Source: CAMTVQ01 sp947085255
GTDB taxonomy: Bacteria > Bacteroidota > Bacteroidia > Sphingobacteriales > Sphingobacteriaceae
Reading direction: 5' to 3'
NCBI GenBank assembly: GCA_947085255.1
Contig: CAMTVQ010000002.1
Location: 310,001 to 374,000, forward strand
DNA length: 64,000 bases
Below, piece by piece: positions 18,475 through 25,239 of the stretch. The notes below the pieces were generated by a model that ran no database searches, had not been told where the DNA came from, and saw only the letters and a list, made by a program, of their open reading frames with translations. Position numbers and translations under genes: made by a program. Position 1 is the first letter of the stretch. Each line of letters begins with the position of its first letter.

Positions 18475-18482
18475 CAAATGTA
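18475..18482 (-). promoter_or_regulatory. Putative -7 box of nadK, next to the start codon
   Basis: TACATTTG on the minus strand matches TAnnTTTG and ends 7 nt before the nadK ATG. With the usual spacing the transcript would carry only about 4 leader nucleotides. The -33 element is weak. Confidence 0.5.
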
Positions 18483-18556
18483 AGGTTTTAGATTATGTGT
18501 TGATTACGTCTTTTTATACGGAAAATTGGGTAACTGTTGCCAATGCAGTACCAATA

Positions 18557-19126
18557 CTAAAGTCCAGTATTATTTCTAAATAGTTTAATAGCAATAGCCA
18601 ACAGAATAATACCAAATGCTTTACGTAATACATTAAGCCCAGCTTTTCCTAATACTTTTTCTAACCGCTGTACATTTTTCAACACTATATATACAACCAA
18701 CGAGTTGATTAAAATACCTACAACAATATTTTGCAGCTCATATTCTGTTTTTAGCGACAAAATGGTAGTCATGGTGCCCGCACCAGCTATTAATGGAAAA
18801 GCCAAAGGAATGATAGACACTGTTTCGGGCATTCCATCATCTTTAAATACATGGATACCCAATACCATTTCCATAGCTATAACAAATATTACAAATGAGC
18901 CAGCAACGGCAAAAGAGGCTACATCGATGCCAATTACAGCCAGCAGTTTATCTCCTACAAATAGAAATACCAGCATGAGCAATAACGAAACGATAGTTGC
19001 CTTACCCGAATCTATTTCGCCAGCCCTGTTGCGCAGCTGAATGATCACAGGAATAGAGCCAACAATATCGATAATGGCAAACAGTATCATGCTTACCGAA
19101 AGAATTTCACTGAAATTTAATACCAT
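18557..19126 (-). CDS. MarC-family integral membrane protein
   Basis: Inner-membrane protein of 189 residues with about six helices, UPF0056/MarC family. Conserved stretches: FAIIDIVGSIPVII near the N-terminus, then VIFVIAMEMVLGIHVF and IIPLAFPLIAGAGTMTTILSL. The family was once linked to multidrug resistance, but its transport role is unproven. The ATG at 19126 gives the family N-terminus MVLNFSEILSV; an upstream in-frame TTG (19150) is less likely. It is divergent from the ABC exporter genes. Confidence 0.92.
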   Translation of the reverse strand: MVLNFSEILSVSMILFAIIDIVGSIPVIIQLRNRAGEIDSGKATIVSLLLMLVFLFVGDKLLAVIGIDVASFAVAGSFVIFVIAMEMVLGIHVFKDDGMPETVSIIPLAFPLIAGAGTMTTILSLKTEYELQNIVVGILINSLVVYIVLKNVQRLEKVLGKAGLNVLRKAFGIILLAIAIKLFRNNTGL

Positions 19127-19205
19127 ACGTGTATAAATTATACAGTACAAATTTGCTAATTCGATTGATTAAAACTAACATCGTATCAAATAAGTAATCA
19201 CTTAT

Positions 19206-20108
19206 ATGCTCAGTATCCGCAACGTTAGTAAATATTACGCCCAACATTGTGCACTCAACGATGTAAGTATCGAAATTGCCAAAGGCAGTATTTTTGGTTT
19301 ATTAGGTCCAAACGGAGCTGGTAAAACCTCTCTTATTCGTATTATCAACCAAATTACGGCAGCCGATAGTGGTGAAGTTATTTTTGATGGAGAACCCTTA
19401 CAGGCACACCATATCGGCAAGATTGGCTACTTGCCCGAAGAGCGTGGCTTGTACAAAAAAATGGAAATCGGCGAGCAGATGCTGTACTTAGCTCAACTAA
19501 AAGGGCTTAGCCGTGCCGAGGCTACTAAACGTGTAAAATACTGGTTCGAAAAATTAGAAATACAAAGTTGGTGGCATAAAAAAGTAGAGGAACTCTCTAA
19601 AGGGATGCAGCAAAAAGTACAGTTTGTGGCTACTGTAGTACACCAACCCCCATTAATTATTTTGGATGAACCTTTTAGCGGATTCGACCCAATAAATGCC
19701 GACTTGATTAAAAACGAAATTTTAGAATTGAATCAAAATGGCGCTACTATTATTTTTTCTACCCACCGCATGGAAAGCGTTGAAGAGTTGTGCGATAGTA
19801 TAGCACTCATTCATCAATCTAAAAAAATACTGGATGGTAAGGTAAAGGATATTAAAAAGCAGTTTAGCACTCACTCCTACCACATTGCATATAGCGGCCA
19901 TTTTGATGAATTACCAGAAAACATTGGCACGATTACCGAGCGCACGCAAACAGATGAATGGCAACAAATGATATTGCACTTAGCCGAAAATGCTACTCCT
20001 AACCAACTGCTTGCAACCTTATTGCCCCAAGTTGCCATACACGAATTTCATGAAATTATACCCAGCATCAACGAAATATTTATCTCGCAGGTAAAAAAAA
20101 GTATTTAG
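19206..20108 (+). CDS. ABC transporter ATP-binding protein (NatA-like)
   Basis: ATPase subunit of 300 residues pairing with the permease downstream. Walker A GPNGAGKTSL, signature LSKGMQQKV, Walker B LIILDEPFSGFDP and the switch His in FSTHRMESVEE are all intact. The C-terminal part (about 215-300) matches the regulatory tail domain (DUF4162) typical of NatA/YhaQ-type ATPases, so the pair is probably a Na+ or peptide/lipid exporter of the ABC-2 class. The substrate is not known. Confidence 0.94.
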   Translation: MLSIRNVSKYYAQHCALNDVSIEIAKGSIFGLLGPNGAGKTSLIRIINQITAADSGEVIFDGEPLQAHHIGKIGYLPEERGLYKKMEIGEQMLYLAQLKGLSRAEATKRVKYWFEKLEIQSWWHKKVEELSKGMQQKVQFVATVVHQPPLIILDEPFSGFDPINADLIKNEILELNQNGATIIFSTHRMESVEELCDSIALIHQSKKILDGKVKDIKKQFSTHSYHIAYSGHFDELPENIGTITERTQTDEWQQMILHLAENATPNQLLATLLPQVAIHEFHEIIPSINEIFISQVKKSI

Positions 20109-20205
20109 GGAATAGAAGTAAGGAATGAGGAATAAGAGATAAATTTTAAATCCGAAATTCTAAACCCAAAACTTGAAACTGAAAACCCGAACCCCGAAAA
20201 AAAAT
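20109..20205. other. Spacer with degenerate short-word repeats
   Basis: The 97-bp gap between the ABC genes is strongly purine-biased and made of near-repeated words (GAAATTCTAAACCC, AAAACTTGAAACTG, AAAACCCGAACCCCG). It contains no gene or hairpin. Similar word-repeat spacers occur around iscX (23595-23706 and 23950-24025). Confidence 0.5.
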
Positions 20206-21513
20206 ATGCAAAAAACACTATTAATCATCCAACGCGAATACCTATCGCGGGTAAAGAAAAAGTCGTTTATATACATGACTATTTTAGGTCCGTTGCTTAT
20301 TGCTGGCATGTATGCTGCCGCTATTTGGCTGGCAGTAAGCGGCGATGAGTTGGCCGAAATTAAAACCATTACGGTGGTAGACGACAGCAGTGTTTTGGGC
20401 ACGTCGCTTGCCGACAGCAAAACTATTGATTACACTGTTATTAATCAGCCCATTGCTCAGGCGAAAGAGGACTTCAAAACCTCTGGAAAGAATTACTTGT
20501 TACACATTTCAGCAAACAGTGAAAGCACCACCACAGGTATAGAACTATTTTCGGAAGACCAGCCCAGCTTAAGTATTACCTCAAAAATTACCGACGACTT
20601 AGAAACAATCATAGAAAATCGCAAGCTGTTGCGGGCGGGTATTGATAAAAAAATACTCGATAGCCTAAAAACTTCTATTAGTATTAATACGATACAACTA
20701 ACTGCCGAAGGCGAAAAAGACAGCAACACCGCCGCCGCTTTTGGCATTGGCATGTTAGCCAGCATTATTATTTACATGTCTATTTTTATTTATGGTGTAC
20801 AGGTAATGCGTGGCGTAATCGAAGAAAAAACAAACCGTATTGTAGAAGTAATTATCTCTTCGGTAAAACCCTTTCAGTTGATGCTGGGCAAAATTATCGG
20901 CATTGCCATGGTTGGCATTACCCAATTTGTAATGTGGATTATACTTACAGTAGCTATTTCTTCTTTTGTAACACCCCTACTGGTTTCTGATGAGGCGCAA
21001 ACCAAGATGGAGCAATTGCAAACAACAGAACAGAGCACCAGTAAGACTTCGGGCATGCTCAAAGTAGTACAAGCAATAAGCACCATCAACTTTACGTTTA
21101 TTTTAAGCACCTTTTTATTTTATTATTTAGGGGGATACTTATTATACAGTGCCTTATTTGCCGCCATTGGTTCGGCTGTAGATAGCGAAACGGAGACGCA
21201 ACAGTTTATGCTACCCGTAACACTACCACTCATTTTTGCTTTTATATTATCCACCTCTTTCGTCATCAATAATCCCTCCAGCCAACTTTCCTTTTGGCTC
21301 TCCATAATTCCGCTTACCTCACCAATAGTAATGATGGTACGCGTACCTTTCGGTGTACCAGCATGGGAGTTAGCACTATCTATGGCTTTGCTTGCAGGAG
21401 GATTTGTGGGTACCGTATGGATAGCCGCACGTATTTACCGCACTGGCATTTTGATGTATGGCAAGAAAAGTAGTTTTAAGGAAATGGTTCGTTGGTTGTT
21501 TTATAAGGGGTAA
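20206..21513 (+). CDS. ABC-2 type transporter permease (NatB/YhaP-like)
   Basis: Membrane subunit of 435 residues. An N-terminal cytosolic segment (QKTLLIIQREYLSRVKKKSF) leads to the first helix, followed by a large extracytoplasmic domain (about residues 45-180) and five further helices from IGMLASIIIYMSIFIYGVQV on. The EEKTNRIVEVIISSVKPFQLMLGKIIG motif is the ABC-2 coupling helix. The ATG at 20206 is chosen over a TTG at 20173 in the repeat-like spacer. Partner of the upstream ATPase. Confidence 0.92.
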   Translation: MQKTLLIIQREYLSRVKKKSFIYMTILGPLLIAGMYAAAIWLAVSGDELAEIKTITVVDDSSVLGTSLADSKTIDYTVINQPIAQAKEDFKTSGKNYLLHISANSESTTTGIELFSEDQPSLSITSKITDDLETIIENRKLLRAGIDKKILDSLKTSISINTIQLTAEGEKDSNTAAAFGIGMLASIIIYMSIFIYGVQVMRGVIEEKTNRIVEVIISSVKPFQLMLGKIIGIAMVGITQFVMWIILTVAISSFVTPLLVSDEAQTKMEQLQTTEQSTSKTSGMLKVVQAISTINFTFILSTFLFYYLGGYLLYSALFAAIGSAVDSETETQQFMLPVTLPLIFAFILSTSFVINNPSSQLSFWLSIIPLTSPIVMMVRVPFGVPAWELALSMALLAGGFVGTVWIAARIYRTGILMYGKKSSFKEMVRWLFYKG

Positions 21514-21535
21514 TTAAGCCAACTTGCTTAAAAAC

Positions 21536-22120
21536 CTAAACAGACAACCGCTGCAATTCGTTGTACAAGCGCTCGGTAGGTAAACCCACCACATTGGTGT
21601 AAGAACCCTCTATTTTGGCAATTCCAATAAGTCCAATCCATTCTTGTATGCCGTAAGAGCCCGCTTTGTCGAAGGGTTGGTAATTGCTTACGTAATGTAT
21701 TATTTGCGCATCGGCAAGCACATTAAAATACACATTTGTAACTTCAGTAAGGCTAATTAACCCGTTGTGTGGGGTTAGTAAAGCAACGCCAGTAATTACC
21801 TGATGCATTTTTCCTGATAGCTGTTGCAACATAGCAATGGCACCATGCTCGCCATCGGGTTTCCCTAAAATTTGATTGTCGAGTAACACAATAGTATCAG
21901 CCGTAATAACAATAGCATCGCCTGCATTACCATCAAACGCATGCGCTTTTTTTTCGGCAATGTATAAGGGTACTTCTGTTAATGGCAAATGTGCTGGGTA
22001 GCTTTCATCTACTTCCTTTAATACCAATTCGTATTGGAGGCCCATTAGACGCATAAGTTCTTGCCTACGCGGAGATTTTGACGCTAAAATAAGTTTGTGT
22101 TGTGGCATCTTATCCTGCAT
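21536..22120 (-). CDS. maf: Maf-family nucleotide pyrophosphatase
   Basis: Cytosolic house-cleaning nucleoside triphosphate pyrophosphatase, 194 residues; Maf proteins hydrolyse dTTP/UTP or modified pyrimidine nucleotides. Motifs: LILASKSPRRQELMRLMG, then ITADTIVLLDNQILGKP (catalytic Asp) and YVSNYQPFDKAGSYGIQ. The upstream gene ubiA overlaps the first ATG by 11 bp; a second in-frame ATG at 22108 has a purine-rich AGGATAAG just ahead and may be the real start. Convergent with the ABC permease; a weak 6-bp hairpin (21514-21531) lies between them. Confidence 0.94.
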   Translation of the reverse strand: MQDKMPQHKLILASKSPRRQELMRLMGLQYELVLKEVDESYPAHLPLTEVPLYIAEKKAHAFDGNAGDAIVITADTIVLLDNQILGKPDGEHGAIAMLQQLSGKMHQVITGVALLTPHNGLISLTEVTNVYFNVLADAQIIHYVSNYQPFDKAGSYGIQEWIGLIGIAKIEGSYTNVVGLPTERLYNELQRLSV

Positions 22121-23057
22121 CTAAAAAACGAAAAACCAATACCGACACTACTCCTGCATACATTACAAAGGTGAGTAAACGCTTTACAGGTGTAAAATCT
22201 TCTGGTTCTTTTCCCATAAACGTAAAATAGCTTGCCACAAGCAACGGAGCCTGCACAAAAACAAGCAAGTAAACGAAGTGAATATTTGTAGCACTCTGTA
22301 ATTGAATGTATTGCACATACCCAACTACTGCCATAATACTTATCAGCAAACCAAGCACTATCCAACGGCTGGCAGCAATGCCGAAAGAAATAGGTAGCGT
22401 ATGACTATCTACTTGCAAATCGCCATCCATGTCTTCCATATCTTTTACCAGTGTATGCACAAAAGCAAGCAAAAACACGACAACAGCATAAAACCCAATT
22501 ACGCGTACAATAACATCAATTAACAGGGTATCGTTGCCCGAAAAAAGCAACTGAAAGTACATAGGTTCAAATACGGGCACAACAATTACCACAATAAATG
22601 CCAGTAAGGCTATTACAAAATTACCTACCAAAAACTGGTGTTTATAATGTGTAGAATAGAACCACAACAGGCCGCTCACCAATACACCAATCATTACCAA
22701 CACAACTACCTTAATTTGGTAGGCCACAAAACCCATAAGCACTATGCCCAAAAAAGTTAGTGCCAAATGCAGTGCCATAGCCATGCGGCGAGGAATATTT
22801 TTGCCCACTACTACGCTATCCGGACGGTTGTAATAATCGGACTTGAGATCGAAATAATCGTTGATGATATACCCACCCGCGGCTAAAAAGAAGCAAGAAA
22901 TAACCAACAGAATAAAGTCTTGATTGCTTAGCAAAGGCTCGAAACCTGCCGAATTAAGCAATGGTATTAACAGAAAATAGCGTATGAAACACTGTAGAGC
23001 TGCAATAAGCACTAAATGGTGTAAGCGAATAAGACGAAGATATGCGTACATAATCAA
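22110..23057 (-). CDS. UbiA-family prenyltransferase (geranylgeranylglycerol-phosphate type)
   Basis: Membrane prenyltransferase of 315 residues with about nine helices. Both Asp-rich magnesium/diphosphate-binding motifs are present: NDYFDLKSDYYNRPD and KDMEDMDGDLQVDSHTLP. Bacteroidota homologues in this gene order are usually labelled geranylgeranylglycerol-phosphate geranylgeranyltransferase by similarity to the archaeal lipid enzyme; the real acceptor in bacteria is uncertain. It lies 15 bp after kdsC and overlaps maf, so it is part of one operon. Confidence 0.9.
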   Translation of the reverse strand: MIMYAYLRLIRLHHLVLIAALQCFIRYFLLIPLLNSAGFEPLLSNQDFILLVISCFFLAAGGYIINDYFDLKSDYYNRPDSVVVGKNIPRRMAMALHLALTFLGIVLMGFVAYQIKVVVLVMIGVLVSGLLWFYSTHYKHQFLVGNFVIALLAFIVVIVVPVFEPMYFQLLFSGNDTLLIDVIVRVIGFYAVVVFLLAFVHTLVKDMEDMDGDLQVDSHTLPISFGIAASRWIVLGLLISIMAVVGYVQYIQLQSATNIHFVYLLVFVQAPLLVASYFTFMGKEPEDFTPVKRLLTFVMYAGVVSVLVFRFLDAG

Positions 23058-23072
23058 GAGCTTTATACCGAT

Positions 23073-23594
23073 TTATTTACTGGCAACGCTGGTATCGTTT
23101 AACCAATGATTATTGAGTTTTAATACTTTTTCCATTACATCACGCACACACCCCTTACCCCCTTCTCTAGGCGAAATATAATGTGCAATGGCCTGTATTT
23201 CGGGCACAGCATCAGCAGGGCAACACGCCATAGCAACATGCTGCATTACCTCCAAATCTGGAATATCATCGCCCATAAAAAGCGTTTCTTCGGCACGTAA
23301 ATCATTCGCTTTTAAATACTGTTGCAAGATTTCCACCTTGTTTTTTGCGCCCATATACACATCGGTAATACCTAAATGCGCAAAACGTTTTTCGGCAGCT
23401 ATACTCGTAGAACCTGATATAATGGCTACCTTATAGCCCATTTTTACGGCTAATTGCAAAATATATCCATCTCTGATACTGAACGTGCGCAATTGCTCAC
23501 CTACTTCTGTTACCAATACGGTACCATCTGTAAGCACACCGTCCATATCAAAAATGAAATTTTTTATGGATTTGAATTTTGCGAGTTGGTTCAT
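23073..23594 (-). CDS. KdsC-like HAD phosphatase
   Basis: Cytosolic HAD-IIIA phosphatase of 173 residues, cap-less and usually tetrameric, like 3-deoxy-D-manno-octulosonate 8-phosphate phosphatase of LPS core synthesis. Motif I is FIFDMDGVLTDGT (nucleophile D16, acid D18), motif II is AIISGSTS, and motif IV is FMGDDIPDLEVM. The KDO role is inferred from the family; no kdsA or kdsB is nearby. Confidence 0.9.
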   Translation of the reverse strand: MNQLAKFKSIKNFIFDMDGVLTDGTVLVTEVGEQLRTFSIRDGYILQLAVKMGYKVAIISGSTSIAAEKRFAHLGITDVYMGAKNKVEILQQYLKANDLRAEETLFMGDDIPDLEVMQHVAMACCPADAVPEIQAIAHYISPREGGKGCVRDVMEKVLKLNNHWLNDTSVASK

Positions 23595-23706
23595 CCTTAT
23601 ACTATGCTAATTTGGTGATTTGGCAATTTAGTAGACATCAATGTAAAACTAGTTACAATAGCATAAATCAAAAATTTGCTAATTATCGCATTAACGAATT
23701 ATTAAA

Positions 23707-23949
23707 TTATTTCTGTCCATCACGCCACTCGTACACCCACGCGCTCTGAATTTGTTCTAAATGCCCTTCGCTACATTCTTCACGCGTGCCTTTAAAATTG
23801 GGTACTTCTAATACCCATTCTATTAGCTCGGTAAAGCGAATGCGGTATATTTTAGTTTCTCCAAAATCATCACCAAAACGTTCGTACAATGCCATGGCTA
23901 TGTCTTCGGTATCTTTCCAGTAAACAGGCAATTCAAAATTATGACTCAT
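23707..23949 (-). CDS. iscX: IscX, Fe-S cluster assembly adaptor
   Basis: Small acidic cytosolic protein of 80 residues. It shows the IscX pattern: W-K-D-T-E-D-I-A near residue 11, YERFGDDFGETKIYRIRFTELIEWV, then the conserved FKGTREECSEGHLEQIQSAWVYEW end. In Escherichia coli IscX binds the cysteine desulfurase IscS and closes the isc operon right after fdx; the same fdx-iscX pair is kept here although no iscS, iscU or hscA is nearby. Confidence 0.9.
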   Translation of the reverse strand: MSHNFELPVYWKDTEDIAMALYERFGDDFGETKIYRIRFTELIEWVLEVPNFKGTREECSEGHLEQIQSAWVYEWRDGQK

Positions 23950-24025
23950 ATATTTAAGTATTTAGACATTAGAAGTTAGACCATAGATTACTAATATCTA
24001 TATACTAATAGCTAACATCTCTATT

Positions 24026-24358
24026 TTAATGTCCTAAGAACTGTGACTGATCGGGCAGCGTTACCTCTATATCTCCATCAATTACCACACACTGGCAAGC
24101 CAAACGTGAGTTGATACGTGGATTTACAGCTCTATCTATAAAATCTTCTTCTTTATCCGATATCTCTTGCAAGTTATCCATGCTGCTATTTACATAAATG
24201 TGGCAAGTACTGCATCCACAAACTCCCCCACAATTATGCTGCAAATCAATATCGTTATCCATGCACACATCCAAAACCGATTCGCCTTGAGCTATACTCA
24301 ATTCAACCGATTCATGGTCAGCTTCTTCAAAATTTATTTTTAATTTAAAAACCTTCAT
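24026..24358 (-). CDS. fdx: 2Fe-2S ferredoxin, adrenodoxin/Isc type
   Basis: Electron carrier of 110 residues. Cluster ligands follow the adrenodoxin spacing C-x5-C-x2-C-x35-C: C43, C49, C52 (HNCGGVCGCSTC) and C88 (RLACQCVV). The C-terminal strand IEVTLPDQSQF is typical of Isc-type ferredoxins that supply electrons for Fe-S cluster assembly. ATG at 24358 is chosen; a TTG three codons earlier is in frame. A -7 promoter box stands immediately before the start. Confidence 0.93.
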   Translation of the reverse strand: MKVFKLKINFEEADHESVELSIAQGESVLDVCMDNDIDLQHNCGGVCGCSTCHIYVNSSMDNLQEISDKEEDFIDRAVNPRINSRLACQCVVIDGDIEVTLPDQSQFLGH

Positions 24359-24364
24359 TGCTGG

Positions 24365-24372
24365 CAAAAGTA
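24365..24372 (-). promoter_or_regulatory. Putative -7 box of the ferredoxin gene
   Basis: TACTTTTG on the minus strand fits TAnnTTTG and ends 6 nt before the fdx ATG; a TTTA in place of the -33 TTTG lies 19 bp further up (24392-24395). The transcript would have about 3 leader nucleotides. Confidence 0.5.
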
Positions 24373-24473
24373 CGCATTGCGCCTAAGGTTTTAAAGATAT
24401 ATCGCTGGAAAGTTGCAAAGTTTAAAAACGGCAAAGTCGCATCCACTCTGTGGGCCTACAAACGTTTATTTTA

Positions 24474-25235
24474 CTACTGATACTTCTGCACAATCTGCTC
24501 CGAGAGCAGCTTATACAGCTCTTGCAACTGTAAATCAGAACGCAGATAATCGAGGTGTTCCTGTATTGTTTTTTGGTCATTGCGTCGTGCCGGACCTGTT
24601 TGCGCAGCATCAGGTGTCTGCGAGTGCATTTTCATAGCTGTTTCGGTAATCAATGGAATCAGCAAATCAAAATCCATTCCCTTTTCGGCCAAAATATTGG
24701 CAGCTGTAGCATACAAGTGATTGGTAAAATTACACGCAAATACCGCCGCAACGTGCAAGGTCTTCCGTTTTTGAGAATCAAGCTGCACCACTCTATCAGA
24801 AATAGTAGTAGCCAACACATTAACTACTTCTTGTGTGTAAATATTAGATGCCTCTACACACAACGGAATTTGTAAGAAGTGGAGTGGCTTATGTTTAGAA
24901 AAAGTTTGTAAAGGATAAAGCACTCCAGTATTACTAGAAACCGACTCCAAAACAGATAATGGCAACGTGCCCGAAGTATGGCACACAATAGCTGCGGTAG
25001 CGCCCAATTGATGTACCACCTGGGCAACTGCATCGTCTTTTACCGAAAGCAGGTAAATATCTGCATCTGCAAGTTTTTCAAGGCTATCGGTAGCGGTGCA
25101 CTCCAACTCGGTAGCCAATAGCTGCGCATTTGCCAACGTTGGGCTATATACTTGCACTACTTTGTACTCGCTGTGATACAACGCCCTACCTAAATGAGTA
25201 GCTACATTTCCCGAACCGATGAGTACAATGCGCAT
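24474..25235 (-). CDS. DUF2520 Rossmann-fold protein
   Basis: Predicted NAD(P)-dependent dehydrogenase-like protein of 253 residues. The N-terminal Rossmann domain starts MRIVLIGSGNVATHLGRAL (GxGxxxxxL dinucleotide loop) and belongs to the 6-phosphogluconate dehydrogenase-like superfamily; the DUF2520 C-terminal helical domain (about 130-253) carries FACNFTNHLYATA and the QTGPARRNDQKTI motif. The substrate is unknown. In Bacteroidota it normally precedes kdsC-ubiA-maf; here ferredoxin and iscX stand between. It starts 4 bp after ccmF ends. Confidence 0.9.
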   Translation of the reverse strand: MRIVLIGSGNVATHLGRALYHSEYKVVQVYSPTLANAQLLATELECTATDSLEKLADADIYLLSVKDDAVAQVVHQLGATAAIVCHTSGTLPLSVLESVSSNTGVLYPLQTFSKHKPLHFLQIPLCVEASNIYTQEVVNVLATTISDRVVQLDSQKRKTLHVAAVFACNFTNHLYATAANILAEKGMDFDLLIPLITETAMKMHSQTPDAAQTGPARRNDQKTIQEHLDYLRSDLQLQELYKLLSEQIVQKYQ

Positions 25236-25239
25236 AATC

